From Bacteroidetes bacterium OLB9 (GTDB lineage Bacteria; Bacteroidota; Bacteroidia; Chitinophagales; Saprospiraceae): a stretch of 64,000 nt of DNA. Positions 38,068 through 47,785 of the stretch are shown here, in pieces. Under the pieces are notes generated by a model that ran no database searches, had not been told where the DNA came from, and saw only the letters and a program-made list of their open reading frames with translations. How positions within the stretch are numbered: position 1 is the stretch's first letter; the number at the start of each line of letters is the position of its first letter. Location: positions 124,001 through 188,000 of the forward strand of contig LNBW01000056.1 of NCBI GenBank assembly GCA_001567255.1, given 5' to 3'. The position numbers and the translations under genes were made by a program.

Positions 38068-39981
38068 ATGGGCGAACAGAATGTGTCTCTTGTAGATGAC
38101 CAGAAGCAAATGCAAAAGTTTGTAAAGTCGTTATTGGATGATATTTCAGCACTTGAATATATGCTAGACCATGACTGGTTTGAGTCGGATATAACGCGCA
38201 TTGGAGCAGAGCAAGAAATGGTGATGGTTGATAATGATACCTTTAAACCAGCACTCATAGCGATGGAAGCACTGGATCAAATGCAGGATTATCCGTGGGT
38301 TGAAACAGAGTTGGCTAAGTTTAATTTAGAAACCAATCTCACACCAAGAGTCCTTGAGAAAGATTGTTTTAGTCAACTGGAAAAGGAAAATGCAGAAAAA
38401 CTCAATAAAATTCAGGAAGTACTGGATGGTTTGAATGCATCCATCGTTCTTACTGGCATTTTACCCACGCTACGTAAGTACCATCTCGAAATGGAAAATC
38501 TAACGCCTAAAAAGCGTTATTTTGCACTGATGGAAGCGCTCAACAAGCAGCTGGTGGGCCAATCCTATGAGCTTCGCATCCTGGGTATCGACGAATTGCT
38601 GGTTAAGCACAGCTCACCACTGTTGGAAGCAAGCAACACTAGTTTCCAGGTACACCTTCAGGTGGCACCAAAGGATTTTGTTAAAATGTACAATATAGCT
38701 CAGGCGCTTGCAGGTCCTATGATGGCCATCTCAGCCAATAGTTCGGTCGTCTTTGGTAAGCGATTGTGGCACGAGACGCGAATAGCTCTTTTCCAGCAAT
38801 CTCTAGACACACGTACTTCACATGATCACATGAGAGAACGCAGCCCAAGGGTGACGTTTGGACGTGGGTGGCTGAACGAATCCATAATGGAGATTTATAA
38901 GGAAGACATTGCTCGATTTAGGGTGCTCTTAAGTAGTGATGTTGAAGAAGCAAGTCTAGATAAAATCAAAAAAGGAGAAATCCCAAAATTAAGAGCATTA
39001 CAGGTGCATAACAGCACTGTGTATAGATGGAATCGCCCATGTTATGGTGTATCGGACAATGGCAAACCTCATATAAGGATAGAAAACAGGATACTGCCAT
39101 CTGGACCGACAGTGATTGATGAGGTGGCTAACGCTTGTTTCTGGTTAGGTTGTATGATAGGACTCAGTATGGAGGTGGATGACATAAGAAATAGGATGTC
39201 ATTTGTTGATGCCAGAGACAACTTTGGCAAAGCAGCCAAATTTGGAATAGATTCAAAATTTACATGGTTTTATGATCAGAAGATATCAGCTGAAGATTTG
39301 ATCATTGAACTATTACCTATAGCCAGAAGAGGGCTTGAGTCACGCAATGTGAATCAAGAGGATATAGACAAATACCTAGGTATCATCAAGGGAAGAGCAG
39401 AAAAGCACATGACAGGAGCGCGGTGGTTATTACGAGCATTTACAAAATTGTATGACAACACTAATATTGATGAAGCACTCAGTGTACTCACAGCGACAAT
39501 GATTCAAAATCAAAGATCTAATATTCCGGTTCACTTATGGGAATTGCCCAATATAGATGATTTAAAGATGTATAAACCATCACATTTGAAAGTATCTGAA
39601 TTTATGCTTACGGATCTCACCACTGTTCAAAAAGACGATATTATAGACCTGGTGGCAGATCTTATGGAGTGGAACACAATACGCTATACACCGGTAGAAG
39701 ATTCAAAAGGAAGGTTGGTCGGTTTAGTTACAGCGAGACTGCTCCTACGCCATTATATGAAGTCTCAAAAGACCAATTCAAAAAAAGTAACTCTGGTATC
39801 AGATATTATGATAAAAAAGCCGATAACAGTTACTCAGGAGACAAATATTCGGGACGCTATGAAGTTGATGCAGGACAATAAGATAGGCTGTCTCCCAGTG
39901 GTCAATGGCGATGAATTAGTAGGTTTAATTGCAGAAACAGATTTCTTAAAAATTACGGCGAGGTTGCTCAATAGATATTGA
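38068..39981 (+). CDS. GCS2-type glutamate-cysteine-ligase-like protein with C-terminal CBS domains
   Basis: 637 residues from the ATG at 38068 (MGEQNVSLVDDQKQ); an in-frame ATG at 38029 is less likely. Residues about 45-400 carry the carboxylate-amine/thiol ligase features of the GCS2 family: GAEQEMVMVD near residue 47, TELAKFNLETNLTPR, LQVHNSTVYRWNRPCYG and HIRIENRILPSGPTV. About residues 500-637 hold two CBS motifs (QKDDIIDLVADLM...LVGLVTARLLL and IMIKKPITVTQETNIRDAMKLMQDNKIGCLPVV), which usually sense adenine nucleotides. This architecture occurs in Bacteroidota; its substrate is unknown. Glutathione synthesis is not proven, and bshA points to bacillithiol as the main thiol. Confidence 0.82.
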   Translation: MGEQNVSLVDDQKQMQKFVKSLLDDISALEYMLDHDWFESDITRIGAEQEMVMVDNDTFKPALIAMEALDQMQDYPWVETELAKFNLETNLTPRVLEKDCFSQLEKENAEKLNKIQEVLDGLNASIVLTGILPTLRKYHLEMENLTPKKRYFALMEALNKQLVGQSYELRILGIDELLVKHSSPLLEASNTSFQVHLQVAPKDFVKMYNIAQALAGPMMAISANSSVVFGKRLWHETRIALFQQSLDTRTSHDHMRERSPRVTFGRGWLNESIMEIYKEDIARFRVLLSSDVEEASLDKIKKGEIPKLRALQVHNSTVYRWNRPCYGVSDNGKPHIRIENRILPSGPTVIDEVANACFWLGCMIGLSMEVDDIRNRMSFVDARDNFGKAAKFGIDSKFTWFYDQKISAEDLIIELLPIARRGLESRNVNQEDIDKYLGIIKGRAEKHMTGARWLLRAFTKLYDNTNIDEALSVLTATMIQNQRSNIPVHLWELPNIDDLKMYKPSHLKVSEFMLTDLTTVQKDDIIDLVADLMEWNTIRYTPVEDSKGRLVGLVTARLLLRHYMKSQKTNSKKVTLVSDIMIKKPITVTQETNIRDAMKLMQDNKIGCLPVVNGDELVGLIAETDFLKITARLLNRY

Positions 39982-40016
39982 GTAATGTACAGCAGCATTA
40001 GTGATTTTGGAGTTGA

Positions 40017-41890
40017 TTATTGTTGATGAAAGGCGAGTTCTTGTGGCGTCGCGCTTACCTGGCCTTTAAACATCTTTGCTTCAAGCGCTTTGCGGTCAGG
40101 CGCAATCGACTTGTTGATATACTTTTCCATCAAAAGACTAGATATAGGTGCCGCCCATGAAGCGCCCCAACCGGCATTTTCGATAAATACAGCGACGGCG
40201 ATTTTTGGGTTATTTTTAGGTGCAAACCCAAAGAAGACGGAGTGGTCCTTACCATGTGGATTTTGAGAAGTTCCTGTTTTACCACAAATCTCCAAACCAG
40301 GCACATAAGCGATACGAGCGGTTCCGGCGATAACTACATTTTCCATCCCTTGTATAACCGGCTCAAAATATTTTTTATCTATGCGGACGTATTTTTTTGT
40401 TGTAAATTTACTGTCAATAGGCTTCCCAGAAAGATAATTTTTGACAAAGTGAGGTGTTATATAATATCCTCTATTAGCCAAGATGGCAGCTAGATTTGCC
40501 ATTTGGACAGTAGTAAGTTCCATTTCTCCTTGCCCTATGCCAAGCGACAAAACCCACATAGATTTCCATCCATTCGCTTCTTTTTTATATACGCGATCAT
40601 AAAATTTGCTATCTGGTATAAATCCTTTGCCCTCATAACTGTAATCCATACCTAGTTTTTGTCCCAGACCAAAATCTTTTAAGTAAGCATCCAGAGTATC
40701 AAGCCCTTTACCTGGATATTTAGAACCATATTGGTCAAGAAAATCTTTCATTACCTGAGCATAATAGGCATTACACGAATGTTGTATAGCCTCTGAAATG
40801 TTATTGATTCTTGAATGTGCATGGCATCCTATTTTTTGGTAGCGCTCAATCTGAATCCGCCCATACAGGGTATGCTACGTTGCTCCCAAGTGACACCTTT
40901 TTGTAAAGCAATTAGGGAAAGTATAGGTTTAAAGATAGACCCTGGCGGATATTTATTGGTGACAGCCCTATTATTTAGAGGCCTATTGATAGTATCAAAC
41001 AACAATTGCATCATCGCTTCACTTCGGTTTTCGTCGAGTGACAATAGGTTCGGATCATAGGAAGGTGCGCTTACCATCGCAAGGATTTCGCCTGTAGAGG
41101 GTTCGATAGCAACCAAGCCGCCTTTTTTATTCATCATAAGACTGTCTGCATAAGCCTGCAAGTCTATATCAATGCTAATTTTGATGTCTTCACCAGGGAT
41201 CGCCATACTGTCAAGACGTCCGTTATCATAAGATTCGACTTGCCGACCCAGATTGTCTAGTAAAATGTATTTGACACCTTTTTTACCGGCTAGGGCAGAT
41301 TCATAAGCGATTTCAATGCCTGTTTTTCCGATAAAATCTCCAGGAACATATAGTCCATCTGAGTTTTCAATTATACGCTTATCAACCTCTCCAAGATAGC
41401 CATAAATGTGTCCCCCGAATGGGTACTGATATCCACGGATACTTCTTTCTACAGCTGTAAAACCAGGAAATTTATACAGATGTTCTTGAAAAAGTGCAAA
41501 CTGCTCTGGGCTAATTTTGGAGAGAAAAACAAAAGGAATTGATTTATGGAACTGAGGATTAGACCAGTCTTTTTCTAAATTTTTAATAAAAGTTTCTTTG
41601 TCAATACCCAGCAAAGAGCAAAACTGAAGCGTATCCATTTTGGGATCTATCTTACGATAAGTGGCGTATAGGACATAAATAGGCTTGTTATATATTAATG
41701 TTTTACCGTTTCGATCAAAAATTAAACCCCTTGATGGGTAAATAAGTTTTTTTTCTAAAGTAGTTCGCTGGGCTTGTTCCTTATATTTTGGAGAGATCAA
41801 CTGAAGATAAGCCGCCCTTCCTATCAAGATGATAGACGCTAGGACGATAAAATAGTAAACACTATACTTTCTGTTTTCAAGATTTCTCAT
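40017..41890 (-). CDS. mrdA: Penicillin-binding protein 2 (MrdA), split by a frameshift
   Basis: The span gives about 624 residues if one A is added to the A6 run at 40832-40837. As written, an N-terminal piece stops after SATKK (40829) and a C-terminal piece starts at 40751. Order: membrane anchor (residues about 8-30), PBP dimerisation domain, transpeptidase domain with SxxK in PPGSIFKP, SxN in HSCNAYY (inside the segment lost by the shift) and KTG in CGKTGTSQNPHG. It cross-links peptidoglycan during elongation together with MreBCD. Last gene of mreB-mreC-mreD-mrdA, 11 bp after mreD; the usual rodA does not follow, since the next gene is convergent. Loss of the gene is unlikely, so the indel is probably an error. 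Confidence 0.92.
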
Positions 41891-41901
41891 TACTTAATGT
41901 A

Positions 41902-42423
41902 TCAGTACTTTGTTCTGAATATAAACTGTGAAAGTAAAATGACAATAAAAGAAACAATAAAACTAAATATCGTATTTAAAAATATTTCAAAAAAATACAC
42001 AAATGAGAAAGCTTCAATACTGAAATATACAAAAATATGGATTAATAATGAAATACTTAAATAGGAAACAAACCAACCAAGTCCAAAGTTTTGTAGTGAA
42101 GGGATATCAGCGGTATTGTATCCTTCATATGGCTCAATCAAGGCAATTATAGTATTTCTGATATAGGCAGTAAAAACGAGTGCTGCAGCATGGATACCAG
42201 GAGAGCTGAAAAACATATCTATAACAATACCTACAACAAATGCAGATAAAAGCAAAACAGCTCTGGGTGTTTTTACAGGCATGAGCAGGATGGCCAAAGG
42301 ATAAATAATGAAATGAATATAAGCAACATCACCAATAGTAAAAGTAATTTGGCTGAACACTACAACTTGAACAGCAATGATCAGAATAAAGCGGATGATA
42401 TTGGTAGTAATCGTTTTATTCAT
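41902..42423 (-). CDS. mreD: Rod shape-determining protein MreD
   Basis: 173 residues with about five hydrophobic helices (FILIIAVQVVVFSQI, FIIYPLAILLM, VLLLSAFVVGIVIDMFFSS, YLSISLLIHIFVYF and FLNTIFSFIVSFIVILL), the size and shape of Bacteroidota MreD. The motif GIVIDMFFSSPGIHAAALVF is typical of the family. It overlaps mreC by 8 bp and ends 11 bp before mrdA. It belongs to the elongasome in the inner membrane. Confidence 0.88.
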   Translation of the reverse strand: MNKTITTNIIRFILIIAVQVVVFSQITFTIGDVAYIHFIIYPLAILLMPVKTPRAVLLLSAFVVGIVIDMFFSSPGIHAAALVFTAYIRNTIIALIEPYEGYNTADIPSLQNFGLGWFVSYLSISLLIHIFVYFSIEAFSFVYFFEIFLNTIFSFIVSFIVILLSQFIFRTKY

Positions 42424-43240
42424 TCATCAACTCTTTTTCAAGTTTTATTTGTTCTGCCGCAAATCTATTCTGAATCACATAGGCATATTTAGTACTCGTC
42501 AAATCGTTAAAGAGCTTGACAGTAATATTGTAATTATTACTACCACTAGGAACGGTAAAATCTTCAATTACTCCGATCAGTAAACCCCTGGGAAATATGG
42601 TGGAGTATCCACTCGTAATCACTGTATCACCTACCGCTATCACATCATGCTTTGGAAACCCCGTTATATTCATTTTTAATGGACTCGAATTTCTCCACTC
42701 AAGAGTGCCATGACCATTCCTACCTTTTACCGAACACGAAATCCTAGTGTAACTATTGAGCAACGAAATGACTCCTGCATAATTGTCGGATACATTTTTG
42801 ACAATACCAATCAACCCTTGATGTGCACCTATCACGCCCATCTCAGGCTGGACACCTTGCCGACTGCCCTTGTCAAGAGTGAAATAGTTATTTCTAAGAT
42901 ATACCGTGCTATTGATTACTCTAGTCGGGATTAGACTGAACTTTGAAAGAAGACTATCGCTCTCAGGGATAGCATCTGTGGCATATTCAATTGCTATGAG
43001 ATTTTCAATCAGGTTTGCATTTTCTCTCATCAGGCTGTCGTTTTGACTGCGCAGATTGGTAAACTCTAGTATTTTATTTCTCTGTTCAGTAATTTTTCCT
43101 GCCAGCACATTAGAGGAGTTGATGAAAATATCTTTTTGTGCTTTATTATAATTAATTATTAATGTAAAACAAATGACCTCCAACACTACAAACAGAATGT
43201 GTGCACCATATTTTATGAATAGTTGAATGACATTGTACAT
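42416..43240 (-). CDS. mreC: Rod shape-determining protein MreC
   Basis: 274 residues. One N-terminal membrane helix (ILFVVLEVICFTLII), then a coiled coil (NKILEFTNLRSQNDSLMRENANLIENL) and the two-barrel periplasmic domain with YLRNNYFTLDKGSRQGVQPEMGVIG and FPRGLLIGVIE. The N-terminal helix has NYNKAQKDIFINSSN after it, typical of Bacteroidota MreC. It links cytoplasmic MreB to the periplasmic synthases such as PBP2. Gap to mreB is 20 bp; overlap with mreD is 8 bp. Confidence 0.9.
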   Translation of the reverse strand: MYNVIQLFIKYGAHILFVVLEVICFTLIINYNKAQKDIFINSSNVLAGKITEQRNKILEFTNLRSQNDSLMRENANLIENLIAIEYATDAIPESDSLLSKFSLIPTRVINSTVYLRNNYFTLDKGSRQGVQPEMGVIGAHQGLIGIVKNVSDNYAGVISLLNSYTRISCSVKGRNGHGTLEWRNSSPLKMNITGFPKHDVIAVGDTVITSGYSTIFPRGLLIGVIEDFTVPSGSNNYNITVKLFNDLTSTKYAYVIQNRFAAEQIKLEKELMNE

Positions 43241-43260
43241 TCAATCAATTAATTTTTAAA

Positions 43261-44292
43261 TCAAATACTTTTTCTATCCATTAAAAATGAATATCTGTGC
43301 GAATTCTTGAGAGCCAGACCCGTTCCTCTGGCTACAGCTCTCAATGGGTCTTCAGCTACGTGAACACTGAGTTTTGTTCGTGCTGCCATTCTTTTATCTA
43401 GACCTCTAAGCAAGGCGCCTCCACCGGTCAGATATATCCCTGTCCTGAAGATATCAGAAGATAATTCTGGTGGGGTATCTTCCAATGCTTTTAATACGGC
43501 TTCTTCAATTTTCGAAATGGACTTATCCAGAGCCTCAGCAACTTCTACATGGTTAGTGAAGATTTGCTTTGGAATGCCGGTTAACATATCTCGTCCGTTG
43601 ACTGCATACTTTGGCGGTGCATCATCAATTTCGGCCATCGCTGCACCTACATTTATTTTTATCTGCTCAGCTGTACGTTCACCGATGAGGATATTGTGCT
43701 TTCGCTTCATGTAGTCGATGATATCATTACTGAATTCGTCACCAGCAATTCTGATAGACTGATCAGTAACTATTCCAGATAAGGCGATAACGGCAATCTC
43801 TGTGGTGCCTCCACCTATGTCCACAACCATGTTCCCTATTGGTTCTTCTACGTCAAGACCGATGCCCAGCGCTGCAGCCATAGGCTCATGAATGAGGTAA
43901 GTTTCTTTGGAATCTACATGATCAGCAGAATCAAAAACAGCTCTTTTTTCTACTTCAGTAATCCCGGAAGGAATACATATGACCATTCGCAGATGGGTGA
44001 AAAACCTTCGTTTCTCGCCGATCATCCCGATTAAACCCTGGATGAGGGCCTCTGCAGTCTGAAAGTCGGCAATAACGCCATCCTTTAGGGGTTTGATGGT
44101 TTTGATATTATCATGTGTTTTTTCGTGCATTTGCATGGCACGATTACCAACGGCGATAACTTCATTTGTATTTCTATTGACTGCAACGATGGAAGGTTCG
44201 TCCACTACTACTTTATCGTTTTGAATGATTAAAGTGTTAGCAGTGCCTAAATCGATTGCTAGCTCTTGAGTAAAAAATTTAAAAAATTTCAT
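43261..44292 (-). CDS. mreB: Rod shape-determining protein MreB
   Basis: 343 residues, the standard MreB length. Actin-fold motifs are all present: the phosphate-1 loop IDLGTANTLI, the MreB signature with VCIPSGITEVEKRAV, phosphate-2 MVVDIGGGTTEIAVIAL, and the adenosine loop LTGGGALLRGLD. It polymerises under the inner membrane and guides lateral wall synthesis. First gene of the mreBCD-mrdA operon, with a good promoter at 44355-44383. Confidence 0.95.
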   Translation of the reverse strand: MKFFKFFTQELAIDLGTANTLIIQNDKVVVDEPSIVAVNRNTNEVIAVGNRAMQMHEKTHDNIKTIKPLKDGVIADFQTAEALIQGLIGMIGEKRRFFTHLRMVICIPSGITEVEKRAVFDSADHVDSKETYLIHEPMAAALGIGLDVEEPIGNMVVDIGGGTTEIAVIALSGIVTDQSIRIAGDEFSNDIIDYMKRKHNILIGERTAEQIKINVGAAMAEIDDAPPKYAVNGRDMLTGIPKQIFTNHVEVAEALDKSISKIEEAVLKALEDTPPELSSDIFRTGIYLTGGGALLRGLDKRMAARTKLSVHVAEDPLRAVARGTGLALKNSHRYSFLMDRKSI

Positions 44293-44354
44293 TCTTATGC
44301 TATACTATTAATCCGTTTTAAATAAGGTGATTTTAGCCTGATTTATAAAAAGTG

Positions 44355-44383
44355 CAAAATTAAGCAATTATCTATAAATCAAA
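44355..44383 (-). promoter_or_regulatory. Promoter of the mreB operon (-33 and -7 elements)
   Basis: On the minus strand, TTTG (44383-44380) is followed after 17 bp by TAATTTTG (44362-44355), the Bacteroidota TTTG-N17-TAnnTTTG pattern. The leader to the ATG at 44292 is about 60 nt. This is the best-formed promoter in the window. Confidence 0.65.
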
Positions 44384-44430
44384 GTGTTTTCAATGTATTT
44401 ATCTAAAAAATTAACTAAGATATTTTTGTT

Positions 44431-45708
44431 TTATTGCTCAGGAGAGACTATGACTTCAATCATTTTTTCTTTAATGAAATATTTCTGTGCTGTATCCAAA
44501 ATATGTAAGGCATCAATTGATTTAATTTCATTAAAAAAAGTATTGAAATCTTCTGGCTTTTTATCGGTCAAAACCATTGTTTTTGCAAATGAAGCTACGT
44601 TCATAGGTCCATCAAGCATATTCATAAAATTGCCGGTCAAATAATTTTTCACCATTTCCAGTTCTCCTTTTTTAACTTTCTTTTGTCGAAGGCGGTCCAT
44701 CTGGTGGTAGATCTCATCAAATATTTTAGGTATGTATTCTGTCGCAGCTTCCGTGCTCACATAAAAACAACCATCGTGGAGCATCTGGTCCATATTACTA
44801 AAAATATCATATGTTAATCCTGATTTTTCTCGGATGCTAGTCATGAGTCTAGATCCAAAATATCCGCCATATATCGTGTTAAGAACAAAAAATGCCGCAT
44901 TGTCGGGATGTGTGTTATTAAACAACCTGAACCCTGTTTTTAGGGCGCTCTGGTGTTCGTTTTTACTATAAAGGTGAATAGTCCTACCTTCATGGCTTAC
45001 TGTAACAGGTGTATATTGTTTTTTTACGCTGAGCTTTGATGTTTGGCCAAAATAATTTTGGATTTTACGTCTGACAGCATCTGTAATTTTACCACTGACG
45101 AAAATGTAGCAGTTGTCAGTGCCGTAAAAATCATTGAAATGTTGTAAAATAGACGTTCTGTCAATATCCATATAGTCTGCTTCTGTGCTATTATAGCCAT
45201 ATGGATGATTTTTGCCGAAAATTTCTTCTGTCAATTGCCGATAAGTGAGTACCTCATTTTTTGAAAGTTCGTCATGCAGTTTCTGAATATTTAGTTTTTT
45301 AAATTTTTCAATCTCTTCTTCAGGAAAAGAGGGTGATGTATAGAGCTCATGAACCATTGCAAGTGCTTGATCAGCATATTTAAGCAGACAGTACACTGTC
45401 GTATAAGCAAAGTCCATATTGGAAGCCGTTTTGATGCTGGAACCATAAAAGTCTATTTCTTCAGCGATGGCTGCGGAAGACTTATTTGAGGTGCCTTCTT
45501 TGAGTAGAGAAGCAGTAGCACGCGATACAAGTCTCTGATATTCAGTGCTTCGACCAGCTTTATGCACTACCTCAATTTTTAAAATATCTTGGCTTCCCAA
45601 ATTTACTTCGCATACTGTAGTTCCATTTTCAAAAGCATAAATGTTAGTGGGTGGAATGAATAGCTTTTTAATGGAATGAATAGCGGGTGCCTGATTTCTG
45701 TTGACCAT
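44431..45708 (-). CDS. M16 family peptidase-like protein lacking the HxxEH zinc motif
   Basis: 425 residues from the ATG at 45708, supported by a -7 element 22 nt upstream; an in-frame ATG at 45732 overlaps that element. Two pitrilysin-type halves are present, with GGYFGSRLMTSIREKSGLTYDIFS as the clearest signature of the C-terminal half. At the place of the zinc site the sequence reads SRATASLLKEGTSNKS, without HxxEH, so it should not be an active protease by itself. In many bacteria M16 proteins come as an active and an inactive subunit forming one chamber; no active partner gene is in the window. No signal peptide is seen. Confidence 0.85.
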   Translation of the reverse strand: MVNRNQAPAIHSIKKLFIPPTNIYAFENGTTVCEVNLGSQDILKIEVVHKAGRSTEYQRLVSRATASLLKEGTSNKSSAAIAEEIDFYGSSIKTASNMDFAYTTVYCLLKYADQALAMVHELYTSPSFPEEEIEKFKKLNIQKLHDELSKNEVLTYRQLTEEIFGKNHPYGYNSTEADYMDIDRTSILQHFNDFYGTDNCYIFVSGKITDAVRRKIQNYFGQTSKLSVKKQYTPVTVSHEGRTIHLYSKNEHQSALKTGFRLFNNTHPDNAAFFVLNTIYGGYFGSRLMTSIREKSGLTYDIFSNMDQMLHDGCFYVSTEAATEYIPKIFDEIYHQMDRLRQKKVKKGELEMVKNYLTGNFMNMLDGPMNVASFAKTMVLTDKKPEDFNTFFNEIKSIDALHILDTAQKYFIKEKMIEVIVSPEQ

Positions 45709-45729
45709 AAGTATTATAAAGTAAAAACG

Positions 45730-45737
45730 CAAAGGTA
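45730..45737 (-). promoter_or_regulatory. -7 promoter element of the M16-like gene
   Basis: The minus strand reads TACCTTTG, a match to TAnnTTTG, 22 nt before the ATG at 45708. It decides between the two possible start codons. Confidence 0.5.
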
Positions 45738-45869
45738 CGATACAATTTTAATAACTTATGACTTCAGATAGGGTTACAATTTGCTTTACCGAAAGTAACG
45801 TAAGATGATTGAACAGATAATAAATTGAAATGATACTAAATGTCAGTTAGGAAATATGATAATTTGTGT

Positions 45870-45877
45870 TAAATTTG
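45870..45877 (+). promoter_or_regulatory. -7 promoter element of dnaN
   Basis: TAAATTTG fits TAnnTTTG, about 50 nt before the ATG at 45927. Confidence 0.4.
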
Positions 45878-45926
45878 CCTTTTAATATTTTGAATAAATC
45901 ACATAGAATAAAAAGAAGGTTTAAAA

Positions 45927-47039
45927 ATGAGATTTGAAGTTTCGTCTGGAGAATTACAAAGACAGTTAAATATTGCAGCAGGAGCAATCAGTGGTAGTCC
46001 TGTTTTACCGATAATAGAAGACTTTCTCTTTGATGTCAAAGACAATGTATTGACCATAACTTCTACCAATCTAGAGATGACTATCATCACACAGGTAGAT
46101 GTTACGGCTGATCAAGACGGAATAGTGGCTATACCTTCTAAAATTCTCTTAGATACACTAAAGGCGCTTCCTGAACAACCCATAACCATCACGGTAGAAG
46201 ATAATAATGGCATCAAAATTCATTCTGCATTTGGTGAATATAAACTTTCAGGCGATATGGCGGATGATTTTCCAACGCCTCCTATAGAAGATGATGTGGA
46301 GTCACTTACTTTAAACTCAAAGTATATTCAGAAAGGCATTACCAACACTATCTTTGCTACCAGCAATGATGAAATCAGACTAGCGATGATGGGTGTGCTG
46401 ATGCAGATAGACTTCACAAGACTATATTTTGTAGCCACTGATGCCCACAAACTGGTGAAATATACGGTTGGCAATCTGAATACAGATATCGCCAGATCGC
46501 TAATTGTACCTAAAAAAGGGCTAAATCTGGTCAAAAATGCAATCACTGAGGAGCAAGATGTAAGAGTCAGTTTCAATAAAGCAAATGTGTTCTTTTCATT
46601 TGGCCGCACAAAAATTGTTATCCGACTGATCGACGCAAAATACCCTGAGTATAATGCTGTGATCCCGGTAGAAAACCCATATGAAGCCATCATCAATAGG
46701 AAGGATTTTCTTAACTCACTTAAGAGAATCTCTATCTATGCCAATAAATCTACTAATCAGGTAATACTGAATATTACTGATAGAAGTATGACGATTTCGG
46801 CTCAGGATCTGGATTATTCTAATGAAGCCACAGAACAGTTAAATTGTGTCTTTTCAGGAGAAGCTATCACCATTGGATTTAATGCAAAATTTCTGAGTGA
46901 AATGCTGAGCGTTTTAGAAGGCGACGACATTAAGCTTCAGCTTTCGTCACCGAACCGAGCAGGACTTATCATGCCAATGGAAGACGAACCGGGAGAATCT
47001 CTGATTATGGTCGTCATGCCGGTGATGATGGGCAATTAA
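45927..47039 (+). CDS. dnaN: DNA polymerase III beta subunit (sliding clamp)
   Basis: 370 residues with three clamp domains of about 120 residues each. The start MRFEVSSGELQRQL, the strand VLTITSTNLEMTI in domain 1, and the end MPMEDEPGESLIMVVMPVMMGN with the conserved P-M/V-P pattern of the clamp's protein-binding pocket are diagnostic. It forms a ring dimer that tethers polymerase III to DNA. dnaA is not adjacent, so this is not evidence for the replication origin. nadD follows 70 bp downstream on the same strand. Confidence 0.96.
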   Translation: MRFEVSSGELQRQLNIAAGAISGSPVLPIIEDFLFDVKDNVLTITSTNLEMTIITQVDVTADQDGIVAIPSKILLDTLKALPEQPITITVEDNNGIKIHSAFGEYKLSGDMADDFPTPPIEDDVESLTLNSKYIQKGITNTIFATSNDEIRLAMMGVLMQIDFTRLYFVATDAHKLVKYTVGNLNTDIARSLIVPKKGLNLVKNAITEEQDVRVSFNKANVFFSFGRTKIVIRLIDAKYPEYNAVIPVENPYEAIINRKDFLNSLKRISIYANKSTNQVILNITDRSMTISAQDLDYSNEATEQLNCVFSGEAITIGFNAKFLSEMLSVLEGDDIKLQLSSPNRAGLIMPMEDEPGESLIMVVMPVMMGN

Positions 47040-47109
47040 GCCAGATCGTCACTGACATTAGTAGTATTATGCACTATCCGATAAGGAATAGTATAAAGGC
47101 AATGGAATT

Positions 47110-47686
47110 ATGAAAATCGGTCTTTTTTTTTGGCTCGTTCAATCCCGTTCATACCGGTCACATGATTATTGCGAGTCACATGGTAGAATATACCGATATG
47201 AATGAAGTATGGATGGTTGTCAGCCCACAAAATCCCTTAAAAAGCAAAGCTTCACTGGCAGGAAATAATGATCGGCTTCATTTGCTTCACCTTGCTATCG
47301 GCGATCACCTTCACATCAGGCCGTCAAGTATTGAGTTTTCACTGCCAGTACCATCCTACACCATTGATACGTTGACCTATTTGAAAGAAAAGTTTCCTGG
47401 TAAAACGTTTTGTCTCATCATGGGTGGAGATAATTTAGCGACGATTCATAACTGGAAGAATTATGAGCTATTACTTAGAGATTATGATATCTATGTTTAT
47501 AATAGACCAGGTTTTGACACATCAAATTTTGAAAAAAGCGAAAGAATTCACATTCTAGAAGATATACCGATGCTGGATATTTCTGCGACGTTTATACGTC
47601 AGGCACTTAAAGCAGGAAAATCAATTGAATATCTCGTTCCGGAAGCAGTATTTAAATATCTGAGTGAATACAATATTTACAAATAG
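47110..47686 (+). CDS. nadD: Nicotinate-nucleotide adenylyltransferase NadD (frameshift at 5' end)
   Basis: The gene starts at the ATG at 47110 (MKIGLFFGSFNPVHTGHM) if one T is removed from the T9 run at 47123-47131; the restored protein has about 191 residues. As written, only the part from 47162 onward is open. The nucleotidyltransferase motif GSFNPVHTGHM contains the T/HxGH signature and the C-terminal ISATFIRQAL matches ISxTxxR. It joins ATP and nicotinate mononucleotide to deamido-NAD and is normally essential, so the frameshift is probably a consensus error. Positioned between dnaN and porZ on the same strand. Confidence 0.93.
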
Positions 47687-47757
47687 ACAAGGTTGCTTTT
47701 TTTAATTAGTATAAATTGTTAAAGGAATTAGCAATAATTTCACAGTTTTTTGGTTAA

Positions 47758-47765
47758 TAATTTTG
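47758..47765 (+). promoter_or_regulatory. -7 promoter element of porZ
   Basis: TAATTTTG matches TAnnTTTG, 20 nt before the ATG at 47786. Confidence 0.5.
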
Positions 47766-47785
47766 CATTAAAGAGATAAGTTGGC

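Noticed and set aside
45927..47039. Replication origin near dnaN
   Set aside because: There is no dnaA gene, no cluster of DnaA boxes and no strand-bias change around it that I could see; dnaN is often away from the origin in Bacteroidota.
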